DNA of 5,071 bases, from positions 1-5,071 of the forward strand of contig VSOD01000317.1 in NCBI GenBank assembly GCA_009774655.1, in the 5' to 3' direction. The notes beneath the pieces were generated by a model. The model saw nothing but the letters and a program-made list of their open reading frames with translations, ran no database searches and was not told the origin of the DNA. Of this stretch, positions 1 to 5,071 are shown one piece after another (position 1 is the first letter of the stretch; every line of letters starts with the position of its first letter). Both the position numbers and the translations under genes were made by a program. Source of the stretch: Lachnospiraceae bacterium (GTDB taxonomy: Bacteria; Bacillota_A; Clostridia; Lachnospirales; Lachnospiraceae).

Positions 1-372
1 CGGCATATCAGTGTGCCCGGCTGGATCGGAGAGACGCAGAAGCTTAAATATCTGAAAAAGGCGGCGGTTTTGGTGCTGCCTTCCTATTATGAAGGACTGC
101 CCATGGCTGTGCTGGAGGGCATGGCGGCGGGCAAAGCCATCATCAGTACGACGGTGGGTGCGATTCCGGAAGTGATTGGCGAAGAGAACGGGATTCTGCT
201 GGAGCCGGGCGACGTGGAAGGGCTGGCGGAAGCGATGCTTGCGTGCAGCGGGAATGTGGACGCGCTGCAGAAGATGTCTGCAGAGAACCGGCGGAAGGCG
301 GAAGAGACTTTCGGGGTGCGGCGGATGCATGAGAGGCTGGGAGCGTATTATAAGATGGTGGGGGATGTCTGA
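1..372 (+). CDS. GT4-family glycosyltransferase, C-terminal fragment (5' end outside window)
   Basis: The reading frame is open from the first base, so this is the last 123 residues of a longer protein; a GTG at position 13 is internal. The segment is the nucleotide-sugar-binding half of a GT-B fold enzyme of family GT4. It carries the diagnostic E-x7-E motif (EGLPMAVLE, visible residues 31-39), preceded by the typical VLVLPSYYEGLP strand-loop and followed by GMAAGKAII and VGAIPEVI, then the NGILLEPGD loop and a C-terminal helix. Family knowledge: the two Glu residues help hold the sugar-nucleotide donor, and the enzymes are retaining cytoplasmic or peripheral membrane transferases. Donor and acceptor cannot be told. 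It is followed after 56 bp by a GT2 gene on the same strand with no terminator between, so co-transcription is likely. Confidence 0.93.
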   Translation, partial: RHISVPGWIGETQKLKYLKKAAVLVLPSYYEGLPMAVLEGMAAGKAIISTTVGAIPEVIGEENGILLEPGDVEGLAEAMLACSGNVDALQKMSAENRRKAEETFGVRRMHERLGAYYKMVGDV

Positions 373-428
373 GACATTTTCTCAAGTGATTGCGGTTGAA
401 TCAATGAAATGGCTAAGGAGAGAACGGT

Positions 429-1529
429 ATGGAGAAAAAGAGTCCGTTGATCAGTGTGATCGTGCCGGTTTATAATGTGGCGCCTTATATAAGGCGGTGT
501 CTTGACTTCATAGCGGCGCAGACCTATCCGGCGCTGGAGATCATTGCAGTGGATGATGCGTCTACGGACGGGAGCGGACAACTCTGCGATGCCTGTGCAG
601 AGTCGGAAGCGAGGCTGCAGGTGGTACACTTTGCGGAAAACAGAGGGCCTTCTGCGGCCAGAAATGAAGGGATCCGCAGGGCGGCTGGTGCATATCTTTG
701 TTTTGTAGATGCGGACGACCGGGTGGAGCCGGAGCTCCTCAGCACACTTTATGCGAGTCTGCGGGAGGCGGAGGCGGATGTCAGTGCCTGCGGGGCTGAC
801 GGTATCAGACTGGCGGGAGGCCCGGCGGGCGTCTTTTCCGGAGAGGAAGCGATCGCGTGCATGGCCAGGGAGATTCCCTTTAATTATGTGCCCTGGGCGA
901 AGCTCTATGCGGCGGCTCCTGTGAAGGCCTGCCTGTTCGATGAGCGGATTTATTACAGTGAGGATATTCTGTTTCTGTATGAACTGTTTCAGCGCGTGGG
1001 GCGTGTCAGTTATGTACCGGATATTCTCTATCATTATAATAACGACCGAGAAGACAGCCAGGTACACAGTGGCGTGAGCGTCAGGAAGCTGACGGCGCTG
1101 ACGGTTCATGATCATGTCTGCGACCACGCGGGAGAGCGCTTCCCGGAAGCGGCATTGTATTTCCGGCGGCTGTCGCTGGATGTGGATTCCCGCTGGGCCA
1201 TGCTGACGGTAGAGTCGGACGCGGAGAGATGGCAGATCTTCTCCCTGCTGAAAAGACTCCAGAGCCATATCAGACGGCATTATGACCGGAAGGCGCTGCA
1301 GCTTTTACCGGAGAGAAAAAGCAGGGTGGCAGTGCGCACGCTGCATGCCAGTGTGCCGGTCTTCTGGGGGATGGCGTCCTTTTACAAATATGTTAAACGG
1401 TGGTTGAGAAAACAGGAAAGACAGCGCCATCAAAGAAGCAAAAAGTTGTTAAAACAAGGAAAGCAGTGTCAGAACAGGGAAAGCAGTGCCAGAACAGGGA
1501 AAGCAGTGCTAAAGCAGGGAGAGCAGTGA
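429..1529 (+). CDS. GT2-family (GT-A fold) glycosyltransferase, first of a tandem pair
   Basis: A 366-residue inverting glycosyltransferase of family 2, probably adding a sugar to a lipid-linked oligosaccharide at the inner membrane face. Visible motifs are PLISVIVPVYNV (6-17), the nucleotide-binding VDDASTDG (41-48), SAARNEG (75-81), the metal-binding DxD region DADD (94-97), WAKLY (156-160), the likely catalytic-base motif SEDILF (177-182) and YHY (201-203). The start ATG has AAGGAG at 415-420 with an 8-nt spacer. Residues 1-203 align without a gap to the next gene (about 54% identical, counted by hand). The domain seems to end near residue 330 (FWGMASFYKYVKRW). The remaining tail (QGKQCQNRESS...) is encoded by a 20-bp tandem repeat array and is probably not part of the enzyme core. 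Donor and acceptor are unknown. Confidence 0.95.
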   Translation: MEKKSPLISVIVPVYNVAPYIRRCLDFIAAQTYPALEIIAVDDASTDGSGQLCDACAESEARLQVVHFAENRGPSAARNEGIRRAAGAYLCFVDADDRVEPELLSTLYASLREAEADVSACGADGIRLAGGPAGVFSGEEAIACMAREIPFNYVPWAKLYAAAPVKACLFDERIYYSEDILFLYELFQRVGRVSYVPDILYHYNNDREDSQVHSGVSVRKLTALTVHDHVCDHAGERFPEAALYFRRLSLDVDSRWAMLTVESDAERWQIFSLLKRLQSHIRRHYDRKALQLLPERKSRVAVRTLHASVPVFWGMASFYKYVKRWLRKQERQRHQRSKKLLKQGKQCQNRESSARTGKAVLKQGEQ

Positions 1530-1569
1530 AAAACGGGGAAAGCAATGCCAGAACAGGGAAAGCAATGTC
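1451..1569 (+). repeat. Six-unit imperfect 20-bp tandem repeat across the GT2-GT2 junction
   Basis: Six head-to-tail units at 1451-1470, 1471-1490, 1491-1510, 1511-1530, 1531-1549 (one base short) and 1550-1569. The consensus is close to AGAACAGGGAAAGCAGTGCC, as in unit 2. Units 2 and 3 differ at one base; units 1 and 4 differ from them at several. Each unit holds a purine-rich Shine-Dalgarno-like core (AGGGA or similar), about 5 nt, then GTG (units 1-4) or ATG (units 5-6). Because 20 is not a multiple of three, the frame rotates from unit to unit, giving the peptide pieces QGKQCQN, ARTGKAV and KTGKAM. The array encodes the tail of the first GT2, includes its TGA stop (1527-1529) and reaches to 26 bp before the preferred start of the second GT2. 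Confidence 0.93.
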
Positions 1570-1595
1570 AAAACCAGCAGGAGAGCCGGGGAACT

Positions 1596-2600
1596 ATGAG
1601 ACAACATAAACCATTGATCAGCATTATCGTGCCGGTCTACAACGTGAAGCCATATCTGGAGAAGTGCCTGGCTTCCATAGCGGCACAGACCTATCCAAAT
1701 AAAGAAGTCATTCTTGTAGACGACGCCTCTACGGACGGCGGCGGCCGTCTCTGCGACGAGTGGGCGGCCGCTGCAGAGTGGCTTCAGGTGGTGCATCTGC
1801 CGCAGAACAGCGGGCTGTCCGCCGCCAGAAACGAAGGCGTGCGCAGGGCCCAGGGAGAGTTTATCACCTTCATAGATTCCGATGACTATGTGGAACCCCG
1901 GCTGCTGCAAAAGCTCTATGATGCGCTGGCAGAAAGCGGAGCGGAAGTGAGCATCTGCGGCACCGACGGGTTAGGGACAGGGCAGGAGCCTGCCCGCGTC
2001 TATCAAAGGACGGAGGCGGTCTGCGCGATGGCCGGACGAAGCCCTTTTCTGTGGACGGCATGGGGAAAGCTCTATCCGGCGGCGCTTGTAAAAAAGTATC
2101 CCTTTGACAGCCGCGCCCTGTGCTGCGAAGATCTGCTTTTTTTCTATCAGATCCTGGGAGAGATCAGCTGCATCAGTTACGTGCCGGACAGGCTGTATCA
2201 CTATGTATACAGGGCGGGCAGTCTGATCAACAACGGCATTGATGAGAGACGGTGTACGGTCCTTGCGGTGCTGGATCATATCTGTGAGGATGCGCGGCAC
2301 AACCTACCGGAGACGGCGGACGGCTTTGCACAGCTGGCGCTGGATACGGCCGTGCGTCTGGGGATGCAGGCTGTGGAGGCGGGCAGTGCGCAGAAAGATC
2401 TTTTCGGTTATCTGCGGCGGTTTCGCCGGCACTGCAGACGACATTTCAGCCTGAATGCCCTGCGGCTCTGCCCGCATGGTAAGGGGGTGACGGCGCAGCT
2501 GCTGTTGTATGGAAACACGGCGGCATTCTGGTGCATGGCCGTTGTTTACAGGCAGTTAAAGAAGTGGAAGCGGAGTGGTGATGCGGATGGACAGAACTGA
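1596..2600 (+). CDS. GT2-family (GT-A fold) glycosyltransferase, second of a tandem pair
   Basis: A 334-residue paralogue of the preceding gene with the same layout: PLISIIVPVYNV (6-17), VDDASTDG (41-48), SAARNEG (75-81), metal-binding DSDD (94-97), WGKLY (156-160), CEDLLF (177-182) and YHY (201-203). The ATG at 1596 is chosen because it makes residues 1-203 line up with the first paralogue with no gap. An in-frame ATG at 1545, inside the repeat array and with its own GGGGAA upstream, would add 17 repeat-derived residues and cannot be excluded. AGGAG at 1579-1583 lies 12 nt before the 1596 start, which is rather far. The 3' end overlaps the flippase start by 20 bp, so the two are probably translationally coupled. 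The different C-terminal half suggests a different acceptor or donor from its paralogue; the sugar is unknown. Confidence 0.94.
   Translation: MRQHKPLISIIVPVYNVKPYLEKCLASIAAQTYPNKEVILVDDASTDGGGRLCDEWAAAAEWLQVVHLPQNSGLSAARNEGVRRAQGEFITFIDSDDYVEPRLLQKLYDALAESGAEVSICGTDGLGTGQEPARVYQRTEAVCAMAGRSPFLWTAWGKLYPAALVKKYPFDSRALCCEDLLFFYQILGEISCISYVPDRLYHYVYRAGSLINNGIDERRCTVLAVLDHICEDARHNLPETADGFAQLALDTAVRLGMQAVEAGSAQKDLFGYLRRFRRHCRRHFSLNALRLCPHGKGVTAQLLLYGNTAAFWCMAVVYRQLKKWKRSGDADGQN
2566..2575 (+). promoter_or_regulatory. Ribosome binding site of the flippase gene, inside the upstream GT2 gene
   Basis: GGAAGCGGAG lies within the last codons of the second GT2 gene, 5 nt before the ATG at 2581. It decides between four closely spaced in-frame starts (GTG 2575, GTG 2578, ATG 2581, ATG 2587), since the two GTGs overlap or abut it and the last ATG is 11 nt away. 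The placement implies coupled translation. Confidence 0.6.
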
Positions 2601-4110
2601 AAATACAGTCAAAAATGTAACCTTTTCCATGCTCAGCGAGTTCATGCTGGCAGTGCTTAAGTTTGTATCCCGTTACGTGTTCGTACAGATCCTGGGGAAA
2701 GAGTATCTGGGGCTGGACGGCCTGTTCACCGATATTCTGGCGGTGCTGTCTCTGGCGGAGCTGGGATTTTCCGTCTCCATCACGTACAGTCTCTACCGCC
2801 CGGCGGCCGAGGGGGACCGGGAGCTGATTAAATCGCTGATCCGGCTGTACCACCGTGTCTATCAGATCGTGGGGGTGACGGTTCTGACGGTGGGAGCCGG
2901 TCTTACGCCCTTTCTTGATTTTTTTGTCAAAGAGATGCCCGAGGATATTCCGTATATTCCGCTGATCTATCTGCTGAATGTGCTCAATACCGGCGTGGCT
3001 TATTTTTTTACCTATAAATCCACATTGTTGTTTGTATATCAGAAGAAGTATATTGACACCATGATCCGTGCCGGGCTGACGCTGCTTGTCAATGTGGTGC
3101 AGATCGTGGTGCTGGTAGTGAGCGGCAATTACCTGTACTATCTCTGTATTCTGGTGGCCGGCACGGTGCTGCAGAATGTGGCCGTGGCGGTGAAGGCGGA
3201 CAGGCTTTATCCGTATCTGCGGGAAAAGGATGAGCGCCCGCTGCCGGGGGAGATCCTGCAGGATATCCGGCGCAATGTGAGCGCCATGATCTTAAACCGT
3301 GTGGGAGCAGCCGCGGTGTTCAGCACGGACAACATTCTGATCTCCAAGTTTGTGGGCATCATCACCACCGGCCTGTATTCTAATTATGTGATGATCCGGG
3401 GGTTCTTAAATCTGATGATAGGCGCGCTGTTTAGCGCGCTTACTCCTGCGCTGGGCAGTCTGGTCGCCACGGAGACGGATGAGGCGAAAAGAGAGGCATT
3501 CAGACGGCTGGATTTCTTCGGGGCGTGGCTGTTCGGCTGGCTGAGTATCTGTCTGCTGTGGCTCTTTGACCCTTTTATCACGCTCTGGCTGGGTGAGGAT
3601 TATCTGCTGCCCCGGCCGGCGGTGATACTGATCGTCGTTAATTTCTATGTGAACAGTATGCGCATTCCGGTGGCAAAGACCAGAAGCGCCATGGGGCTGT
3701 TCTGGGACGAACGTTATAAGTCAATCCTGGAAGCGGTTCTCAATCTGGTGGTTTCCGTGCTTCTGGCAAAGCACTTTGGCATTGTGGGAATTCTTGCCGG
3801 AACCCTGATCAGTTCGGTGGCGCTGCCTTTCTGGATCGAACCGCGGGGGTTGTACCGGTATGGGTTCAGGCAGCCCTGCAGAATTTATTTTGTACGGTAT
3901 TTTCTGTATCTGCTGGTGACGGTGGGAGCCGGAGCGCTGACCGGGCTGCTGTGCCGGCTGACCGGAGAGGGCGTTACGGGATTTCTGGGAAAGGGGTTAC
4001 TCTGTCTGGTGATTCCCAATGCGGTCTATCTGGCGGCTTACGGGAGGACGGAAGCGTTTCGGACGCTGTGGACGCTGGGGAAGGAGATATTGGACCGGCG
4101 CGGGAAATAG
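2581..4110 (+). CDS. Wzx-like oligosaccharide flippase (MOP superfamily, polysaccharide biosynthesis protein)
   Basis: A 509-residue polytopic membrane protein with about 14 hydrophobic segments (roughly 12-36, 43-65, 91-115, 123-150, 162-181, 185-205, 236-258, 262-290, 311-330, 344-360, 382-398, 401-419, 437-458, 467-486). That count and length are normal for MOP/MATE-fold polysaccharide exporters. The N-terminus (NTVKN..FS...VLKFVSRYVFVQILGKEYLGLDGLF) is typical of the Wzx/RfbX-like group, which flips undecaprenyl-linked repeat units across the cytoplasmic membrane. The ATG at 2581 is preferred because GGAAGCGGAG (2566-2575) sits 5 nt upstream. GTG codons at 2575 and 2578 and an ATG at 2587 are alternatives. 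It overlaps the upstream GT2 gene by 20 bp and is the last gene before a strong terminator. Teichoic-acid or exopolysaccharide substrates are both possible. Confidence 0.94.
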   Translation: MRMDRTENTVKNVTFSMLSEFMLAVLKFVSRYVFVQILGKEYLGLDGLFTDILAVLSLAELGFSVSITYSLYRPAAEGDRELIKSLIRLYHRVYQIVGVTVLTVGAGLTPFLDFFVKEMPEDIPYIPLIYLLNVLNTGVAYFFTYKSTLLFVYQKKYIDTMIRAGLTLLVNVVQIVVLVVSGNYLYYLCILVAGTVLQNVAVAVKADRLYPYLREKDERPLPGEILQDIRRNVSAMILNRVGAAAVFSTDNILISKFVGIITTGLYSNYVMIRGFLNLMIGALFSALTPALGSLVATETDEAKREAFRRLDFFGAWLFGWLSICLLWLFDPFITLWLGEDYLLPRPAVILIVVNFYVNSMRIPVAKTRSAMGLFWDERYKSILEAVLNLVVSVLLAKHFGIVGILAGTLISSVALPFWIEPRGLYRYGFRQPCRIYFVRYFLYLLVTVGAGALTGLLCRLTGEGVTGFLGKGLLCLVIPNAVYLAAYGRTEAFRTLWTLGKEILDRRGK

Positions 4111-4166
4111 TGCAGACAGTGGCTTTTCATAACAGAGCGGTGGCATGAAAGTATAAGAAATGGTGT

Positions 4167-4210
4167 AAAGAAGATGCGGAAAAGGCGCACTTATACCGCA
4201 TCTTCTTTTT
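4167..4210 (+). terminator. Rho-independent terminator of the polysaccharide operon
   Basis: A perfect 13-bp stem (4167-4179, AAAGAAGATGCGG, pairing with 4196-4208) encloses a 16-nt loop, and the T-run at 4206-4210 overlaps the end of the stem. It lies 56 bp after the flippase stop codon. Read on the minus strand, the same hairpin ends in TTCTTTACACC, a weaker U-tract, so it may also stop transcripts of the convergent small gene at 4260-4400. Confidence 0.88.
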
Positions 4211-4259
4211 GCGTAAGCTCTAGGATTGGCTTTCTTTCGTGCCTTGTGCAGCACTGTGT

Positions 4260-4400
4260 TTAGTCATCTTCCAACATCGACTGGAAAATATCTTTTAGAG
4301 CCTGAAGATTTTTGTTATCCGGAGATTCTTCCAGCGCTTTATCGAGCCAACCCAATGCAAGTCGGATAAAACCCTGAAACTGTTTGTTTGTCATACCCAT
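4260..4400 (-). CDS. Small hypothetical protein (46 residues)
   Basis: A short, acidic, probably all-helical protein (MGMTNKQFQGFIRLALGW, then LDKALEESPDNKNLQALKD and a DD end). No signal peptide or membrane segment is seen, and I do not recognise a function. The start at 4400 is chosen because AAAGGA (in GAAAGGA, 4418-4412) stands about 11 nt before it; an ATG at 4394 would give 44 residues but a 17-nt spacer. The same frame stays open upstream to 4514, but that part lies upstream of and across the promoter and is unlikely to be translated. A strong sigma-A-type promoter is correctly placed upstream, which is good evidence that the gene is real. The gene and its promoter are visibly more AT-rich than the flanking operon. 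It converges on the flippase gene and may share its terminator. Confidence 0.75.
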   Translation of the reverse strand: MGMTNKQFQGFIRLALGWLDKALEESPDNKNLQALKDIFQSMLEDD

Positions 4401-4434
4401 AATATTTACCGTCCTTTCACTGTTTGATAAGATT

Positions 4435-4463
4435 ATTATAGCGAATTTACCGTAAAGTGTAAA
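4435..4463 (-). promoter_or_regulatory. Sigma-A-type promoter of the small minus-strand gene
   Basis: On the minus strand, TTTACA (4463-4458) is followed by exactly 17 bp and a perfect TATAAT (4440-4435). The -35 differs from TTGACA at one base. Transcription would start near 4428, giving a leader of roughly 28 nt before the ATG at 4400 that includes the GAAAGGA ribosome binding site. Confidence 0.85.
4446..4456. promoter_or_regulatory. Candidate operator: 11-bp palindrome inside the promoter spacer
   Basis: TTTACCGTAAA is a perfect 5-bp inverted repeat around one central base, lying wholly between the -35 and -10 of the small gene's promoter, where a bound repressor would block RNA polymerase. 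A 9-bp piece covering part of it, ATTTACCGT (4445-4453), occurs again in the same orientation at 4404-4412, just before the small gene's start codon. It could be chance in an AT-rich spacer. Confidence 0.35.
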
Positions 4464-4478
4464 GGAAGAAACGGAGAT

Positions 4479-4505
4479 TAAGAAATCGGCAGTATAAGCC
4501 GATAT
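4479..4505 (+). promoter_or_regulatory. Candidate sigma-28 (SigD/FliA-type) promoter
   Basis: TAAG (4479-4482), 15 bp, then GCCGATAT (4498-4505). The known SigD consensus of Bacillus subtilis is TAAA, about 15 bp, GCCGATAT, so all eight bases of the -10 and three of four of the -35 match, with ideal spacing. Transcription would start near 4512, about 180 nt before the gene at 4694. No comparably good sigma-A promoter was seen for that gene. The -10 also forms a 6-bp inverted repeat with ATCGGC at 4485-4490, so part of the match could belong to another element. Confidence 0.6.
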
Positions 4506-4540
4506 ACCTATCATGGAAGTGTTTGACTTTCAAGGCATGG

Positions 4541-4601
4541 AAGGCTGTGCGGCCCGCCGGGCGGCAGACGGTTTTTATGTTTGTGGAAATGGCACAGTCT
4601 T
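4541..4601 (+). promoter_or_regulatory. Possible structured 5' leader RNA of the gene at 4694
   Basis: Positions 4541-4550 (AAGGCTGTGC) can pair over 10 bp, with one G-U wobble, with 4592-4601 (GCACAGTCTT). Inside the 41-nt loop, CAGAC (4565-4569) can pair with GTTTG (4579-4583), and GCC/GGC (4552-4554/4560-4562) can make a small GC hairpin, giving a three-way-junction shape. CGGCCC (4550-4555) can instead pair with GGGCCG (4607-4612), which competes with the outer stem. I recognise no known riboswitch class. The wider stretch 4513-4693 holds no convincing gene. Confidence 0.35.
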
Positions 4602-4677
4602 GAGATGGGCCGGCCGGATGAAAGGGAGTTTGTCCGAACGGCAGGGTAACAATGGTGAGAGGAATGTCATGAAGGAC

Positions 4678-4684
4678 AAGGAGG
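4678..4684 (+). promoter_or_regulatory. Strong Shine-Dalgarno of the coiled-coil gene
   Basis: AAGGAGG, a seven-base match to the anti-Shine-Dalgarno, stands 9 nt before the ATG at 4694. It settles the start and frame of this gene against an overlapping open frame that begins at 4513 and lacks such a site. Confidence 0.85.
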
Positions 4685-4693
4685 TTACGATTC

Positions 4694-5071
4694 ATGCAGA
4701 TCAGAGCGAACGAGAACGAGAATCAGGTGATTCAGGTCAGCAGCAGCGCCCGGGCGAGAGCACAGGAGAAGGCCGGCAGGAATGGACAGGAAGAGCAGAA
4801 GAGAAATACCATTTTTATGGGAGATCTGAATGTTAAGAAGGATCCGATCACCCAGCGCAAACAGTATGCGCAGCAGAAGGCGCTCAAGATGGTGGGCGAT
4901 GCCTGGGACGTTGACCGGAAGATCGACCAGAACATACAGGATATCCGGGATAAGCTGAGGCAGCTGGAGGATGAGTATGTGGAGAATCTGGGGTATATAG
5001 CTGAGGGAGATGCCCAGAAGGAGCAGCTGCGTCAGCAGTACAATGTGGCGCCGGATTCCCAGGAGCAGAAG
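4694..5071 (+). CDS. Hypothetical coiled-coil-like protein, N-terminal part (3' end outside window)
   Basis: The first 126 residues of a longer protein; the frame is still open at the window edge. It starts with a polar, low-complexity stretch (NENENQVIQVSSSARARAQ), then the motif NTIFMGDLN (38-46), a KKDPITQRKQ..QQKALKMVGDAW segment (48-71) and a highly charged helical region from about 72 to 113 (DRKIDQNIQDIRDKLRQLEDEY...) likely to form a coiled coil, then DSQEQK at the edge. There is no signal peptide and no membrane segment, so it is probably cytosolic or exported by a non-Sec route. From memory it resembles uncharacterised Lachnospiraceae proteins with NTIFAGDLN- and DSQEQK-like motifs; that is recollection, not a search. 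The upstream sigma-28-like promoter hints at a link to motility. Function unknown. Confidence 0.88.
   Translation, partial: MQIRANENENQVIQVSSSARARAQEKAGRNGQEEQKRNTIFMGDLNVKKDPITQRKQYAQQKALKMVGDAWDVDRKIDQNIQDIRDKLRQLEDEYVENLGYIAEGDAQKEQLRQQYNVAPDSQEQK

Noticed and set aside
370..384. Small hairpin TGAGA-CATTT-TCTCA after the GT4 gene as a terminator
   Set aside because: Only five base pairs with no GC-rich core and no T-run after it; the genes on either side are probably co-transcribed.
348..1280. Long minus-strand open frame (310 codons) opposite the first GT2 gene
   Set aside because: It is antisense to a clear glycosyltransferase, has a low-complexity Arg/His/Pro-rich translation and no recognisable domain; such mirror frames are common in GC-rich genes.
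1451..1569. CRISPR array
   Set aside because: The units are directly adjacent with no spacers, lie in coding sequence and are only 20 bp long.
1509..1910. Minus-strand open frame over the start of the second GT2
   Set aside because: Antisense shadow of conserved GT2 motifs, with no recognisable domain.
4485..4503. ATCGGC-N7-GCCGAT inverted repeat as an operator or hairpin
   Set aside because: The right arm is already explained by the sigma-28-like -10 element and the stem is only 6 bp; kept only as a caveat to that promoter.
4447..4695. Minus-strand open frame across the leader region
   Set aside because: Not domain-like, overlaps two promoters and the leader, and has no convincing start signal.
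4513..4836. Plus-strand 107-codon open frame starting at 4513
   Set aside because: It has no good ribosome binding site, and its second half (Arg/Glu/Gly-rich) is just the coiled-coil gene read in another frame. The AAGGAGG site at 4678-4684 supports the frame starting at 4694 instead. A leaderless start at 4513 cannot be strictly excluded, because the predicted transcription start is adjacent.

Overview
The window looks like a piece of a Firmicutes (Clostridia) chromosome, most likely from the Lachnospiraceae. The grounds are strong Shine-Dalgarno sequences (AAGGAGG type), a fairly GC-rich coding style, and a last gene that resembles, from memory only, uncharacterised Lachnospiraceae proteins. 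The exact organism cannot be named from the sequence.

Positions 1-4110 are the 3' end of a surface- or secreted-polysaccharide operon on the + strand. It runs from the C-terminal end of a family 4 (GT4) glycosyltransferase (1-372), through two tandem paralogous family 2 (GT2) glycosyltransferases (429-1529 and 1596-2600), to a Wzx-like MOP-superfamily lipid-linked oligosaccharide flippase (2581-4110). The likely job is that the glycosyltransferases add sugars to a lipid-linked repeat unit on the inner face of the membrane and the flippase moves that unit across. No polymerase, ligase or chain-length gene is in view. A strong intrinsic terminator (4167-4210) closes the operon.

The two GT2 genes are joined by an unusual array of six imperfect 20-bp repeats (1451-1569). 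The array encodes the C-terminal tail of the first enzyme, contains its stop codon, and extends into the upstream region of the second gene. Each unit looks like a ribosome binding site followed by GTG or ATG. The two GT2 genes are in the same reading frame, separated there by a single in-frame TGA.

Positions 4211-4693 are a regulatory region. A small gene of unknown function (4260-4400, minus strand) has a near-perfect housekeeping sigma-A promoter with a palindrome in its spacer. Diverging from it is a sequence very like a sigma-28/SigD (motility sigma factor) promoter, at 4479-4505. It is followed by a leader of about 180 nt with a possible 10-bp closing stem (4541-4601), and then by a coiled-coil-like gene that runs off the window (4694-5071). 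The promoter match suggests, but does not prove, that this last gene belongs to a motility-linked regulon.
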